From Vibrio nereis NBRC 15637 (lineage in GTDB: Bacteria > Pseudomonadota > Gammaproteobacteria > Enterobacterales > Vibrionaceae), in NCBI RefSeq assembly GCF_001591105.1, contig NZ_BCUD01000001.1, positions 1 to 64,000 of the forward strand: a DNA stretch of 64,000 nt, given 5' to 3'. The number at the start of each line of letters is the position of its first letter. Positions within the stretch are counted from its first letter, which is position 1. Position numbers and translations under genes: made by a program. Below the pieces are notes generated by a model that saw only the letters and a list, made by a program, of their open reading frames with translations, searched no databases and was not told where the DNA came from. Positions 22,023-31,610 of this stretch are shown here, piece by piece.

Positions 22023-22043
22023 TGTCGTAGATAATAGAGAATG

Positions 22044-22073
22044 AAAAACGCCAGCATGTCGCTGGCGTTTTTA
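22044..22073. terminator. Bidirectional terminator between chemoreceptor gene and bcp
   Basis: AAAAACGCCAGC and GCTGGCGTTTTT around ATGTC, between convergent genes. Confidence 0.88.
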
Positions 22074-22083
22074 TTGTTGGGGG

Positions 22084-22554
22084 TTACTTTTTTTCGTTCA
22101 AGTAATTAAGAACCACTTCGTGGTGATCTTTTGTTTTAAACTTATTGAAAACGTGCTCAATCACGCCTTCTTCATTAATCAGGAAGCTAATGCGGTGTAA
22201 ACCATCGTACACTTTACCCATAAACTTCTTCTCGCCCCACACGCCAAATTGCTCAGCAACAGCATGGTCTTCATCCGAAAGTAGGGTGAAATTGAGGTTA
22301 TCACGTTCAATAAACTTACCTAAGCGCTTAACAGGATCAATGCTGACGCCCAATACCACAACATTGTGTGCATCCAGTTCGGCTTTCACATCACGCAAAC
22401 CTTGAGCTTGGACCGTACAGCCCGGTGTCATTGCTTTCGGGTAGAAGTAAAACAAGACCTTTTTACCCGCAAAATCAGAGAGTGTTACGGTATTTCCATC
22501 TTGGTCTAACAGGGAGAAAGCTGGGGCAGGAGTGCCTGCAGTTAGGGTGTTCAT
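22084..22554 (-). CDS. bcp: Thioredoxin-dependent thiol peroxidase
   Basis: Peroxiredoxin Q/BCP that reduces peroxides. The product is 156 residues. The peroxidatic Cys is in PKAMTPGCTVQAQGLRD. Many members carry a resolving Cys five residues later (CTxEA/CxxFRD); here that place reads CTVQAQG, so this looks like the form without the alpha-2 resolving Cys. It lies 17 bases after gcvR, in the order gcvR-bcp shared with E. coli. Confidence 0.96.
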   Translation of the reverse strand: MNTLTAGTPAPAFSLLDQDGNTVTLSDFAGKKVLFYFYPKAMTPGCTVQAQGLRDVKAELDAHNVVVLGVSIDPVKRLGKFIERDNLNFTLLSDEDHAVAEQFGVWGEKKFMGKVYDGLHRISFLINEEGVIEHVFNKFKTKDHHEVVLNYLNEKK

Positions 22555-22571
22555 TATTTTTCCTTTCTATT

Positions 22572-23114
22572 CTATTGGCTGTTTTTGATGAAATTCAGAG
22601 AGCCTTGTACGTTCAACTCTTTACAAAGCTGTTCAAACTCTTCTTGAAGTTGCATTAAATTACACTCCGAATCGACACTTGCAGTAATCGCAATATGGAA
22701 CTGGTTGGAATCTGCCGCCAGTTTCTCTTTTCCAATTGTCTGAGCACTTAATGAAGAAAGACCAATCTCTTTTTCTGCAAAAAACTGGGTAAAGAACTCA
22801 GTAAGACCTGGTCGGTCGTCTGATTCAATGAAAACTTCAAGTGTGTATGAGCTGTTGAGCGGCTCATGGGTAGAAGTACGCTTCATCATTGTGATGAGGT
22901 TTTGCTCCTGCCCTAAAAGAGGGAGGGTTGTCTCGACCCGCGTAATCGCACCATTGGTGCCAGAGAGCAGCATAATTAAGGTGAACTCATTACCAAACAG
23001 GGCAATGCGACTGTCAACAATATTGCATCCGGACTGGGTTACTAGGTGCACAACTTGGTTACACACCCCTGGGCGATCGGTCCCTACCGCAGTAATCACC
23101 AAATGTTGAGTCAT
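22572..23114 (-). CDS. gcvR: Glycine cleavage system transcriptional repressor
   Basis: A 180-residue protein of two ACT domains. The first begins LVITAVGTDRPGVCNQVVHLV and the second TLEVFIESDDRPGLTEFFTQFF; both have the D-R-P-G ligand loop. GcvR binds glycine and antagonises GcvA. It is divergent from dapA, as in E. coli, and cotranscribed with bcp. Confidence 0.95.
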   Translation of the reverse strand: MTQHLVITAVGTDRPGVCNQVVHLVTQSGCNIVDSRIALFGNEFTLIMLLSGTNGAITRVETTLPLLGQEQNLITMMKRTSTHEPLNSSYTLEVFIESDDRPGLTEFFTQFFAEKEIGLSSLSAQTIGKEKLAADSNQFHIAITASVDSECNLMQLQEEFEQLCKELNVQGSLNFIKNSQ

Positions 23115-23400
23115 AGAATCACTTATATCTTGTTAGGATTATTAATACGTTAGCTTAGCACATCTGACAGTGAGAAAAATGGTGTCAAGCCGCTTTAGAA
23201 TCATTTTTGTCCACTTATCTCAAACGCGTTTGTTTCCTTACTTTGGACTGACACAGCCCCAAATAAAAGGCGTAATTTGCCAGATATCTAACATATGATA
23301 AATATTCATTCATTTAGGTGATTTAAGCGGTGTTAAGCGCTTGTCTTTTTCAATCGCCTTACAGTACCATGCAGAAAGTAAAGAAATGAGGGAGAAGGAC

Positions 23401-24279
23401 ATGTTTTCAGGAAGTATTGTAGCGTTAATTACACCGTTTAATCATGATGGTGAAGTTGATTACGTCAGCTTGAAAAAGCTGGTTGACTATCATGTAGCGT
23501 CTGGTTCAGACGGCATTGTGGCGGTTGGGACTACAGGTGAGTCTGCAACGCTGACTATTGAAGAGCATGTCAAAGTCGTACTAAAAACCGTTGAGTTTGC
23601 TGATGGTCGTATTCCAATCATCGCGGGCACAGGGGCAAATGCGACTCATGAATCTGTAACGTTTAGCCGTTTGCTTAATAACTCCGGCATCTCTGGTTGT
23701 TTAAGTGTCACGCCTTATTACAACAAGCCAACGCAAGAAGGCCTGTTCCAGCACTACAAAGCGATTGCTGAAGAAAGTGATGTGCCACAAATTCTGTATA
23801 ACGTACCAGGTCGAACAGCGGTAGATCTATTGCCAGAAACCGTGGCTCGCCTAGCTGAGATAGAAAGTATTGTTGCACTTAAAGATGCGACGGGCGATTT
23901 AAGCAGAATTGCAATTCACCGTGAACTTTGTGGCGAAGATTTTATCTTACTAAGTGGTGACGATGCGACTGGCCTAGATTTTGTGAAACAAGGCGGCCAA
24001 GGCGTAATCTCTGTGACCAATAATATCGCCGCTGAAGACATGGCTAAAATGTTCAGATTGGCGAAAGAAGGTAAATTTGAAGAAGCTGAAATTATCAATC
24101 AGCGCCTAATGCCGCTGCACAAAAACCTGTTTATTGAGTCAAGCCCAATTCCAGTAAAATGGGCTGCGCATAAGATGGGGCTAATCGCGAACGGTGATCT
24201 TCGTTTACCACTGACAGAGCTGTCAGAAAGTGCTCGCCCAATTGTTGCACAAGCAATGAGTGAAGCTTGCATTTACTAA
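23401..24279 (+). CDS. dapA: 4-hydroxy-tetrahydrodipicolinate synthase
   Basis: First committed enzyme of the lysine/diaminopimelate branch, condensing pyruvate with aspartate semialdehyde. The product is 292 residues, starting [13 protein letters not shown]. The Schiff-base lysine is in [10 protein letters not shown], with GTTGESATL and [10 protein letters not shown] also present. I chose the ATG at 23401 because of its GGGAGAAGGA site and the family start; an in-frame ATG 60 bases earlier is not family-like. Followed closely by bamC. Confidence 0.97.
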   Translation: MFSGSIVALITPFNHDGEVDYVSLKKLVDYHVASGSDGIVAVGTTGESATLTIEEHVKVVLKTVEFADGRIPIIAGTGANATHESVTFSRLLNNSGISGCLSVTPYYNKPTQEGLFQHYKAIAEESDVPQILYNVPGRTAVDLLPETVARLAEIESIVALKDATGDLSRIAIHRELCGEDFILLSGDDATGLDFVKQGGQGVISVTNNIAAEDMAKMFRLAKEGKFEEAEIINQRLMPLHKNLFIESSPIPVKWAAHKMGLIANGDLRLPLTELSESARPIVAQAMSEACIY

Positions 24280-24333
24280 ATTTAGGATGATTTGCCGAAG
24301 ACTTTCTTCGGCATTTACTTATCAGGAGTCTCA

Positions 24334-25356
24334 ATGAAATTGTCACGTCAGCTAGTACTAAGTTCACTAGCTGTTTTTGTTTTATCCGCATGTTCAAGCA
24401 GTCCAACACAGCGACGTCAGGCGAAAGATGACTTCGAGTATTTAAACACCGCGCCATTAAAAGAGTGGCAACTCGCTGACGATGCCAAGCCGCAGTTCTA
24501 TACCAATTACAAGATCCCTCAAGGTAATTTTCAGGGTGGCATTGGTCATGAAGTTGATATTCGCCCTCCGCAGCAAATACTTGAACTTATTCCTGGCGCT
24601 CGAGTTGAGAACAAGCTTGGTGAAACGACACTTTGGTTACTTCGTGAAGATGAGTTAAACAAAGTGTGGCAAACCGCACTGACGATGCTTAATGAAAGAA
24701 ATATCAGTCTACGTGAGCAAAGTGAATCCAAAGTTGTGACCGATTGGGTCGTTTGGACATCAGAAGACGAAGATACCGAAGTGGGTGCCCGTTACGAGAT
24801 CAATAAAATTCAGGAGGATGGCCGTTATGGTTTCCAACTGTCTTTGGTTGATTGGCAACAAGGTGGCGAGCAAAAGCCGGTTACGCTCACCAATAAAGAG
24901 CGTTATAACACGCTGATGACCAACCTAGTAACCGCCCGCTACGACCTAGAGCTACGAGAAGAAGCTGCAAGAAAAGCCCAAGAGCTAGTGAAGTACATTC
25001 CAATCACTATGGGCTCTGACCGAAGTGGCTTCCCAGTGATCATTGCGCGTACTTCCTACGATACGTTATGGCCGCGTCTTCCGAAGTTCTTGACTACAAT
25101 GGGCTTTACGCTTGAAGAACGTAACCAATCGCAAGGAACGGTAAAAGCCAAATACTCTGCGCCAGATGATGAGTTTTGGAATGATATCGGTGTGAAACCT
25201 ATGGAGCTTAAATCCGGCGTGTACACATTCTTGCTGGGTGATTTAGGTAACCGAACGTCAATTAATGTCACTGACTCGAGTGGTAAACCTGTTGAAGAGC
25301 AGTTGCTGAAAGACATGGCTCCGGTCATTAGCGCAGTTATTGAGCGAGAGAATTAA
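24334..25356 (+). CDS. bamC: Outer membrane protein assembly factor BamC
   Basis: Lipoprotein component of the Bam complex. The product is 340 residues with signal peptide and lipobox LSAC (Cys20). A flexible N-terminal segment is followed by two helix-grip domains, one with IRPPQQILELIPG-like sequence (DIRPPQQILEL) and one near the C-terminus. The gene follows dapA after a small hairpin (24294-24313, GCCGAAG/CTTCGGC). The dapA-bamC order is conserved in gamma-proteobacteria. Confidence 0.95.
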   Translation: MKLSRQLVLSSLAVFVLSACSSSPTQRRQAKDDFEYLNTAPLKEWQLADDAKPQFYTNYKIPQGNFQGGIGHEVDIRPPQQILELIPGARVENKLGETTLWLLREDELNKVWQTALTMLNERNISLREQSESKVVTDWVVWTSEDEDTEVGARYEINKIQEDGRYGFQLSLVDWQQGGEQKPVTLTNKERYNTLMTNLVTARYDLELREEAARKAQELVKYIPITMGSDRSGFPVIIARTSYDTLWPRLPKFLTTMGFTLEERNQSQGTVKAKYSAPDDEFWNDIGVKPMELKSGVYTFLLGDLGNRTSINVTDSSGKPVEEQLLKDMAPVISAVIEREN

Positions 25357-25424
25357 CGCTAGTACTGATGCTGTTTATGAGTGAATCTCTACGCTCGTTT
25401 CCACTATCAGAATGCACAATAAAT

Positions 25425-25458
25425 AAAAAGCTGACCCATAAAAGGTCAGCTTTTTTTT
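25425..25458. terminator. Bidirectional terminator between bamC and the antiporter gene
   Basis: AAAAAGCTGACC and GGTCAGCTTTTTTTT pair around CATAAA, between convergent genes. Confidence 0.9.
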
Positions 25459-25473
25459 GTTTTTTAGTGTGGA

Positions 25474-26799
25474 TTACAGAACCATAGCTGCAATCCAACC
25501 AAAAATAATCAGCGGAATGTTGTAGTGGATAAAGGTCGGTACAACGGTTTCCCAGATGTGCTCATGCTGTTCATCAGCATTCAGGCCAGACGTAGGGCCC
25601 AAAGTTGAGTCTGAGGCTGGGGAGCCGGCATCTCCAAGTGCGGCAGCTGTGCCTACAAGAGCAACAGTAGCCATTGGCGAGAAGCCGAATGCCAGTGCAA
25701 GTGGCACATAGATAGTCGCGATGATTGGAATGGTAGAAAACGAAGAACCAATCCCCATAGTAACTAACAACCCAACCACAAGCATAAGAAGAGCGGCCAG
25801 AGGTTTGTTATCGCCGATGCTGGTGGATAGCGCTTCAACTAAAGACTCAACCCCTCCCGTTTGCTTCATTACGGCAGCAAAACCAGCCGCAGCAATCATG
25901 ATGAAGCCAATCATTGCCATCATGTGTACGCCTTTGGTGAAAACATCGTGTGTTTCTTTCCACGCGATAACGCCACCAAAAGTGAATACCATGAAACCTG
26001 CTAGGCCACCAATGATCATCGAGCCAGTCGCAAGTTGCGCAGAAAGAGCGACAACGATACCGACTAAAGCCACCACAATGTTTTTCTTCTTGATGTGGTC
26101 CATGTTGGTATCAACATGTGTCATTTCAGTTTCTTTGTATTCACGTGGTTTACGGTAGCTAAATAAGATCGCAACTAGTAAACCACAAAGCATACCGGCA
26201 GCCGGTAGCAGCATTGCCACTGGAACTTGGCTGGCGGTCACGCTTTCTAGGCCGTTGTCATGCAGGTTTTTAAGAAGGATATTGTTAAGGAAAATACCGC
26301 CAAACCCGACAGGCAGAACCATATACGGTGTGACGAGGCCGAAAGTTAGCACACATGCAATCATTCGACGGTCGAGTTTGAGTTTCGCAAATACGCCCAA
26401 CAAAGGTGGAATGAGAATAGGGATAAAGGCGATATGCACAGGAATAACGTTTTGTGAAGACATAGTCACAAGTACTAGTGCAATCAGTACTGCGTATTTC
26501 ACGCCGGTAGAAGCGGCGCTATTCTCTTGGCCGTGGATACGTTTAATCACGCCATTGGCCATTAAATCAGTGATACCTGATTTAGAAATAGCAACAGCGA
26601 AAGTACCAAGCATGGCATAACTCAAGGCAATGGTCGCACCGCCACCGAGTCCACTTTCAAATGCTGAGACAGCATCGTTGAGGCTCATACCTGCAACCAG
26701 ACCACCAACAATCGCACTAAATGTCAGAGCAACCACGACATTCACGCGCATCAGTGCCAGCAGCAGCATGATACATACGGAAATTACAACTGGGTTCAT
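25474..26799 (-). CDS. Na+/H+ antiporter family protein
   Basis: A 441-residue inner-membrane transporter with about 11 hydrophobic segments. The N-terminal part ([26 protein letters not shown]) and the C-terminal [21 protein letters not shown] match the NhaC-like Na_H_antiporter family. A cytosolic loop with [20 protein letters not shown] lies mid-protein. The actual substrate is not proven for this subfamily; amino acid transport is an alternative. It lies 27 bases downstream of rnt on the same strand. Confidence 0.85.
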   Translation of the reverse strand: MNPVVISVCIMLLLALMRVNVVVALTFSAIVGGLVAGMSLNDAVSAFESGLGGGATIALSYAMLGTFAVAISKSGITDLMANGVIKRIHGQENSAASTGVKYAVLIALVLVTMSSQNVIPVHIAFIPILIPPLLGVFAKLKLDRRMIACVLTFGLVTPYMVLPVGFGGIFLNNILLKNLHDNGLESVTASQVPVAMLLPAAGMLCGLLVAILFSYRKPREYKETEMTHVDTNMDHIKKKNIVVALVGIVVALSAQLATGSMIIGGLAGFMVFTFGGVIAWKETHDVFTKGVHMMAMIGFIMIAAAGFAAVMKQTGGVESLVEALSTSIGDNKPLAALLMLVVGLLVTMGIGSSFSTIPIIATIYVPLALAFGFSPMATVALVGTAAALGDAGSPASDSTLGPTSGLNADEQHEHIWETVVPTFIHYNIPLIIFGWIAAMVL

Positions 26800-26826
26800 A
26801 TTGTTCTCGTTTGTTGTGTTTACATG

Positions 26827-27486
26827 TTATTTATTATTGTCGGTATCAGCGTCAACCAGTGGCCACCCGCCAAGGTGTTTCCATTTGTTAACGATACCGC
26901 AAAAAAGCTCGGCCGTTTTTTGTGTGTCGTATAAGGCTGAGTGGGCTTCTTTGTTGTCAAATTCCATCCCTGCTGTTTTGCATGCTTTGGCCAGAACAGT
27001 TTGGCCGTAAGCTAGGCCACTGAGTGTCGCCGTATCAAAAGTAGCAAAAGGATGAAAAGGGACTCGTTTTAGCTGACTGCGCTCGCTGGCGGCCATCACA
27101 AAGTTGTGATCAAAGGTGGCATTGTGCGCGACAATAATTGCGCGGCTACAATCTGCTGCTTTTTGTTCTTTACGAACAAGTTTATAGATTTCTTTTAACG
27201 CTTCTGACTCTGGTATTGCACCTCGAAGTGGGCTAAATGGGTCACGAATACCATTAAATTCAAGCGCTTCTTGCTCAAGGTTTGCGCCTTCAAATGGCTC
27301 AACATGGAAATGAATGGTTGACGCTGGATGAAGATCACCGTTTTCGTCCATCTTTAAGGTAACGGCACAGATTTCTAAAAGTGCATCAGTTTGAGAGTTG
27401 AATCCTGCGGTTTCTACATCGATAACAACAGGAAAATAGCCGCGAAATCGTTTTTTCAGCGTCAATGCTTCGTTTTCTACAGTCAT
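26827..27486 (-). CDS. rnt: Ribonuclease T
   Basis: DEDD-family 3'-5' exonuclease that matures the 3' ends of tRNA and other stable RNAs. The product is 219 residues. Exo motifs are [10 protein letters not shown] (Exo I), [10 protein letters not shown] (Exo II) and [16 protein letters not shown] (Exo III). It is divergent from motY across about 218 bases. Confidence 0.97.
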   Translation of the reverse strand: MTVENEALTLKKRFRGYFPVVIDVETAGFNSQTDALLEICAVTLKMDENGDLHPASTIHFHVEPFEGANLEQEALEFNGIRDPFSPLRGAIPESEALKEIYKLVRKEQKAADCSRAIIVAHNATFDHNFVMAASERSQLKRVPFHPFATFDTATLSGLAYGQTVLAKACKTAGMEFDNKEAHSALYDTQKTAELFCGIVNKWKHLGGWPLVDADTDNNK

Positions 27487-27620
27487 GTTGGCCTAAAATT
27501 GTGTGACAAGGACAGCATTATTGCAGATTCTTACACTAAGCAAAACCGGATTGTTGAATTAATAGTGGTCGATTTAGAGCGGCTTGTTCGAGTATTCCTT
27601 GGTCAACTCATTACAGGGGT

Positions 27621-27636
27621 TGGCCGAATTTTTGCA
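27621..27636 (+). promoter_or_regulatory. Possible motY promoter (sigma-54-like, overlapping a sigma-28-like site)
   Basis: TGGCCG, AATTT, TTGCA keeps the -24 GG and -12 GC at correct spacing. The same bases also read GCCGAATT, a partial sigma-28 -10, with TCAA 16 bases upstream. The sequence alone does not decide which is used. Confidence 0.4.
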
Positions 27637-27704
27637 TTGATATGTAGTGTTCTAACGATTAGCGGCAAGCTAACGCCTCGCCGAGTAAAAGAGAAATGCC
27701 TACG

Positions 27705-28586
27705 ATGAAAAAACTGTTCGCGACCGGACTTACATTAACTCTAGCCTCAGTCACGCAACCTGCGTTGGCTATGGATGTCCGCTATGCCGCAGTACCGCAG
27801 CAGTCTCAGTGGCAGATGGTGACAAATACACCATTGGAGTGCCGATTGGTACACCCAATCCCAAATTATGGTGATGCTGTCTTTTCATCTCGTGCGAGTA
27901 AAAAGATGAACCTGGATTTTGAGTTGAAGATGAAACGTCCGATGGGCGAAACTCGCGATGTTTCGTTGATTTCAATGCCACCCGCGTGGAGACCTGGAGA
28001 GGGAGCCGATCGCATTACAACCATTCGATTCTTTCAGCAATTTGATGGCTATGTGGGGGGGCAAACCGCGTGGAGCATTCTTAGCGAACTGGAACAAGGG
28101 CGTTACCCGACATTCAGTTATCAAGAGTGGCAAAGGCGTGATCAAAGGGTAGAAGTGGCACTATCGTCGGTGTTATTCCAGCCATCTTATAATGTATTTA
28201 GCGATTGTATCGCTAACCTTTTACCTTATAGCTTTGAGGACATTGCATTTACTATCCTTCACTATGACCGTTCCAGTGTTGAGCTGAATAAGCGTTCGCA
28301 AAAGCGCCTTGCGCAAATTGCTGAATATATTAAGTACAACCAAGACATTGATTTAGTGTTGGTGTCAACCTATACCGCTTCGGAAGATTCTAAAAGTGAA
28401 AGCCAAAGCTTGTCAGAACAACGAGCAGTCGTATTGCAAGATTACTTCAAGTCATTAGGGCTGCCCGAAGATCGTATCCAGGTTCAGGGGTATGGTAAAC
28501 GCCGTCCAATCGCTGACAATGCCTCACCCATTGGTAAAGACAAAAACCGCAGGGTAGTGATTTCTCTCGGCCGAACTCAAATTTAG
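27705..28586 (+). CDS. motY: Sodium-driven flagellar motor protein MotY
   Basis: Periplasmic T-ring component that anchors the PomA/PomB stator around the polar flagellar basal body. The product is 293 residues with a signal peptide ([22 protein letters not shown]). An N-terminal stator-binding domain follows, then an OmpA-like peptidoglycan-binding domain from about 180 ([39 protein letters not shown]). The ATG at 27705 begins the signal peptide; one three codons earlier is less likely. Its presence indicates a sodium-driven polar flagellum. Confidence 0.95.
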   Translation: MKKLFATGLTLTLASVTQPALAMDVRYAAVPQQSQWQMVTNTPLECRLVHPIPNYGDAVFSSRASKKMNLDFELKMKRPMGETRDVSLISMPPAWRPGEGADRITTIRFFQQFDGYVGGQTAWSILSELEQGRYPTFSYQEWQRRDQRVEVALSSVLFQPSYNVFSDCIANLLPYSFEDIAFTILHYDRSSVELNKRSQKRLAQIAEYIKYNQDIDLVLVSTYTASEDSKSESQSLSEQRAVVLQDYFKSLGLPEDRIQVQGYGKRRPIADNASPIGKDKNRRVVISLGRTQI

Positions 28587-28623
28587 CCTGTAGCCCCGTC
28601 ATCTCACTTTGAGAGCAACGGGG

Positions 28624-29061
28624 TTAGTTTAGCCTAAACTTAGCAATCAAATTACAGTTGGTCGCTGTATCAATGTCTTGAACAAGCTTGGCGATGGTTG
28701 GGTTAGGGTGTCTCTTCATAAACTCAATCAGTGCTTTTCTACAGCAACCCATCGAGTCGACAAAGGCACTGCAATCTGTTTTAGGGCATTGAGGAACAAG
28801 AGTGAGTACTTTTTCTGACGCGAGCTGGAGGTATTTCAGCTCATATTTAGTTTCGCCGACATTTCGCCAGAAAGTTGCCATATTGTGGCACGAGATAACA
28901 GAGATCATCAGCCTATCTTCGACATTGACCTCATCTTCGTCACCCAGGCGTTCGCTTAAGGTTAACGCTTGTTGATAGTGCAGGATGCTGCGCAGGTGAT
29001 CATGGTCTTTAAGTGCTGTATCAGCTAGAAGTGTATGTTTTTCCCATTCTGATATGCCCAT
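28624..29061 (-). CDS. DUF2753 family protein, likely Fur-regulated
   Basis: A 145-residue soluble, helical protein with six cysteines, four of them near C-x4-C and C-C spacing (VPQCPKTDCSAF, GCCRKALIEF). It matches DUF2753, a Vibrio family of unknown function; the N-terminal half (LLADTALKDHDHLRSILHYQQALTLSERLGD) resembles a TPR unit. A GGGAG site precedes the ATG. A consensus Fur box lies 38 bases upstream, so expression should rise in iron starvation. It converges on motY. Confidence 0.82.
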   Translation of the reverse strand: MGISEWEKHTLLADTALKDHDHLRSILHYQQALTLSERLGDEDEVNVEDRLMISVISCHNMATFWRNVGETKYELKYLQLASEKVLTLVPQCPKTDCSAFVDSMGCCRKALIEFMKRHPNPTIAKLVQDIDTATNCNLIAKFRLN

Positions 29062-29099
29062 GAATTTACTCTCCCTTATAAGAATTTACAAGAGATTAA

Positions 29100-29116
29100 A
29101 TGATAATTATTATCAT
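29100..29116 (-). promoter_or_regulatory. Consensus Fur box upstream of the DUF2753 gene
   Basis: TGATAATTATTATCA matches the 7-1-7 Fur consensus TGATAATnATTATCA exactly. On the minus strand it fills the spacer of a possible promoter (TTTACA, 17 bases, TAATCT). The nearest downstream gene is DUF2753. The terminator of gloA lies just upstream. Confidence 0.85.
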
Positions 29117-29124
29117 GTAAAGGT

Positions 29125-29153
29125 AAATAAAAAGGGCAGCGAGTGGCTGCCCT
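29125..29153 (-). terminator. Terminator of the rsx-nth-gloA operon
   Basis: GGGCAGC and GCTGCCC pair around GAGTG. On the minus strand the stem is followed by a T run. Confidence 0.82.
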
Positions 29154-29168
29154 AATCTTGTGAGGCAA

Positions 29169-29585
29169 TTAACCTTCTAAGCCAGCTGATGCTTGCGATA
29201 GTTGAATTAACTCAATCATGTAACCATCTGGGTCTTTAACAAAGGCAATGTGTGTGCTTCCACCTTTCACTGGGCCTGGTTCACGTGTCACGTTGCCACC
29301 TGCCGCTTTGATTGCATCGCAGGTTGAGTAAATATCTTCAACGCCAATAGCGATATGACCAAAGGCATTGCCAAGATCGTATTCAGTGGTGCCCCAGTTG
29401 TAGGTGAGTTCAATGACAGCCCCTTGAGATTCGTCTCCGTAACCAAGGAAAGCAAGCGTGTATTTGTATTCTTCGTTTTCATTCTTACGAAGTAGGGACA
29501 TGCCCATGACTTCGGTATAGAAATTAATGGATTTATCTAAATCACCCACACGTAACATTGTGTGTAGAATTCTTCCGTTTGACAT
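29169..29585 (-). CDS. gloA: Lactoylglutathione lyase (glyoxalase I)
   Basis: Converts the methylglyoxal-glutathione hemithioacetal to S-lactoylglutathione. The product is 138 residues. Metal ligands are visible at His8, Glu59, His77 and Glu125 in the contexts [28 protein letters not shown] and GYMIELIQL. The gene is 12 bases after nth and probably ends the rsx-nth-gloA operon. Confidence 0.97.
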   Translation of the reverse strand: MSNGRILHTMLRVGDLDKSINFYTEVMGMSLLRKNENEEYKYTLAFLGYGDESQGAVIELTYNWGTTEYDLGNAFGHIAIGVEDIYSTCDAIKAAGGNVTREPGPVKGGSTHIAFVKDPDGYMIELIQLSQASAGLEG

Positions 29586-29597
29586 TGTCAGGCTCTC

Positions 29598-30239
29598 CTA
29601 ATCTTCTGGATATACTTTATCTTTATATTCACACAGGTCTTCAATGATACAACTACCACAGCGAGGCTTGCGAGCCACACAGGTATAGCGTCCGTGTAGA
29701 ATTAGCCAGTGGTGCACATCGAGTTTGAACTCTTTAGGTACTACTTTGAGTAACTTTTCCTCGACTTGATCAACATTTTTACCCATCGCAAACTTAGTGC
29801 GGTTTGATACACGATAGATGTGAGTATCGACCGCAATAGTAGGCCAGCCAAATGCGGTATTGAGCACGACATTTGCTGTTTTTCTGCCCACACCGGGTAA
29901 AGCTTCAAGTGCCGCGCGATCTTCGGGGACTTCTCCGCCATGCTTTTCTAGCAGGATCTTGCACGTTTTAATCACGTTTTCGGCTTTTGAGTTAAAAAGA
30001 CCAATGGTTTTAATGTATTCCTTTACGCCGTCCACACCAAGGTCAAACAGGCCTTGTGGTGTGTTTGCTACGGGGTAAAGTTTGTCTGTTGCTTTATTGA
30101 CGCTGACATCGGTTGCCTGAGCTGATAGCAAAACAGCAATGAGCAATTCAAATGGCGTGCTCCAGTTGAGTTCCGTTTGCGGTTTTGGGTTATTTTCCCT
30201 CAGTCGCTCTAGGATTTGTCTGCGTTTCTCTTTGTTCAT
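29598..30239 (-). CDS. nth: Endonuclease III
   Basis: DNA glycosylase/AP lyase removing oxidised pyrimidines. The product is 213 residues. The helix-hairpin-helix LPGVGRKTANVVLN carries the catalytic Lys, the catalytic Asp is in IAVDTHIYR, and the 4Fe-4S cluster motif C-x6-C-x2-C-x5-C is CVARKPRCGSCIIEDLC. It follows rsxE by 45 bases, as in E. coli. Confidence 0.98.
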   Translation of the reverse strand: MNKEKRRQILERLRENNPKPQTELNWSTPFELLIAVLLSAQATDVSVNKATDKLYPVANTPQGLFDLGVDGVKEYIKTIGLFNSKAENVIKTCKILLEKHGGEVPEDRAALEALPGVGRKTANVVLNTAFGWPTIAVDTHIYRVSNRTKFAMGKNVDQVEEKLLKVVPKEFKLDVHHWLILHGRYTCVARKPRCGSCIIEDLCEYKDKVYPED

Positions 30240-30284
30240 GTTGAGGCTGCTTTCCAGTGTAATTTTTATTTTTACTAAATGGGA

Positions 30285-30974
30285 TTAATTCGTTACACGT
30301 GCACGCTCGATAGCGGGTTTTTCTTGTTTTGGCTGACGTGCTTCCATTTTTTTATCAATGATATTTTTTAAGGCGATGAGCAGGCCGACACCAATAAACG
30401 CTCCGGGTGGGAGTAGGGCAAGTAAAAAACTACTGTCGAATTGGAAAACTTCAATGCGCAGAGATTTAGCCCAGTCGCCAAGTAACAAGTCCGCGCCATC
30501 AAATAGAGTCCCATTGCCAATAAGTTCGCGCATGGCACCAAGTACCACAAGTGCGCTAGTCATGCCTAGGCCCATCCAAAAGCCATCTTGAGCAGAAGGC
30601 AGCAGATCATTTTTGGATGCGAATGCTTCCGCTCGACCAATGATGATGCAGTTAGTCACGATCAATGGGATAAAAATCCCTAACGAGAGATAAAGCGCAT
30701 AAGCGTAGGCATTCATCAGCAATTGAACGCAAGTTACTAGAGCGGCAATGATCATGACGAAAACCGGAATACGCACTTCTTTTGGTACATAATCTCGTAC
30801 CAGTGAAACCGTGACGTTTGAACCGACTAGCACGAGTAGCGTTGCGATACCCAGTCCTAACGCATTGGTGACCGTAGACGATACCGCCAAGAGCGGGCAC
30901 AGCCCTAACAGTTGAACCAGTGCTGGGTTATTATCCCATAAACCATTCTTTATCAGAGTTTTATGATCACTCAT
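30285..30974 (-). CDS. rsxE: Electron transport complex subunit RsxE
   Basis: Hydrophobic subunit of the Rsx/Rnf complex, 229 residues and about six membrane segments, with the [22 protein letters not shown] start and [13 protein letters not shown] motif. RsxE is a paralogue of RsxA. I chose the ATG at 30974 ([11 protein letters not shown]); it overlaps the end of rsxG by eight bases. The Rsx/Rnf complex moves electrons between ferredoxin and NAD(H) with ion translocation, and in E. coli reduces SoxR. Confidence 0.96.
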   Translation of the reverse strand: MSDHKTLIKNGLWDNNPALVQLLGLCPLLAVSSTVTNALGLGIATLLVLVGSNVTVSLVRDYVPKEVRIPVFVMIIAALVTCVQLLMNAYAYALYLSLGIFIPLIVTNCIIIGRAEAFASKNDLLPSAQDGFWMGLGMTSALVVLGAMRELIGNGTLFDGADLLLGDWAKSLRIEVFQFDSSFLLALLPPGAFIGVGLLIALKNIIDKKMEARQPKQEKPAIERARVTN

Positions 30975-31602
30975 CGCTGCCTCCACAGTTGCGTGGTTGA
31001 CTTAAAATTTTATCTCGATTGGCATTAACAAATTGAACAGTATTCTTGACCGACTTAACCACGGCACGCGGTGTGATGGTTGCGCCCGTAAATTGGTCAA
31101 AGTCACCACCATCTTTGCTGACTTTCCACGTTGATTCATTTTCCGGTGTCACTTGTTTGCCGTTAAAGCCAAGAATCCAATCGGTGATACGGAGATCGAT
31201 TTTATCGCCTAACCCTGGTGTTTCTTGGTGGTTAAGTACGCGCGTGCCAGAGATGGTGCCGTCTTGTTCGATACCAATAATAAGTTTGATTGCGCCGTTA
31301 TAACCATCTGGTGCAATCGTCTCAATCGCTAATGCACTCGGTTCTCCACCAAGTGTCGCCATGTATACGGGCATACTCTCTTCTGTGCCTAAAACTGGAT
31401 CACTCACTAAAGTACAGGACGTATAAAGGTCATTATCGTGCATTTCATGAGGAATTACCTGATTGAGAACAGATAGAAGCTGCGCTTGTTCTTGCTGGTG
31501 TATTTGATCTTTAGTCAGGTAGTGCGTCAGTGCGACCACACCCGTTGATGCACAAGCGAAAACCGCTAAAACCACACCATTTTTACGAATTGCGTTTAAC
31601 AT
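30967..31602 (-). CDS. rsxG: Electron transport complex subunit RsxG
   Basis: A 211-residue, mostly periplasmic subunit with one N-terminal membrane helix ([20 protein letters not shown]). The covalent FMN site is [11 protein letters not shown] (threonine in the S/TGAT motif). Eight-base overlap with rsxE downstream; 8 bases after rsxD upstream. Confidence 0.96.
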   Translation of the reverse strand: MLNAIRKNGVVLAVFACASTGVVALTHYLTKDQIHQQEQAQLLSVLNQVIPHEMHDNDLYTSCTLVSDPVLGTEESMPVYMATLGGEPSALAIETIAPDGYNGAIKLIIGIEQDGTISGTRVLNHQETPGLGDKIDLRITDWILGFNGKQVTPENESTWKVSKDGGDFDQFTGATITPRAVVKSVKNTVQFVNANRDKILSQPRNCGGSDE

Positions 31603-31610
31603 GATGCTCC

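Noticed and set aside
25721..26158. Plus-strand open frame of 145 residues
   Set aside because: Antisense to the antiporter gene; typical shadow of a hydrophobic coding sequence.
27391..27708. Plus-strand open frame of 105 residues before motY
   Set aside because: Its first third is antisense to rnt and the rest is the motY upstream region. No ribosome-binding site supports it.
28590..28623. Terminator between motY and the DUF2753 gene
   Set aside because: CCCCGT and ACGGGG can pair, but the loop is long and there is no T run, so it is too weak to call.
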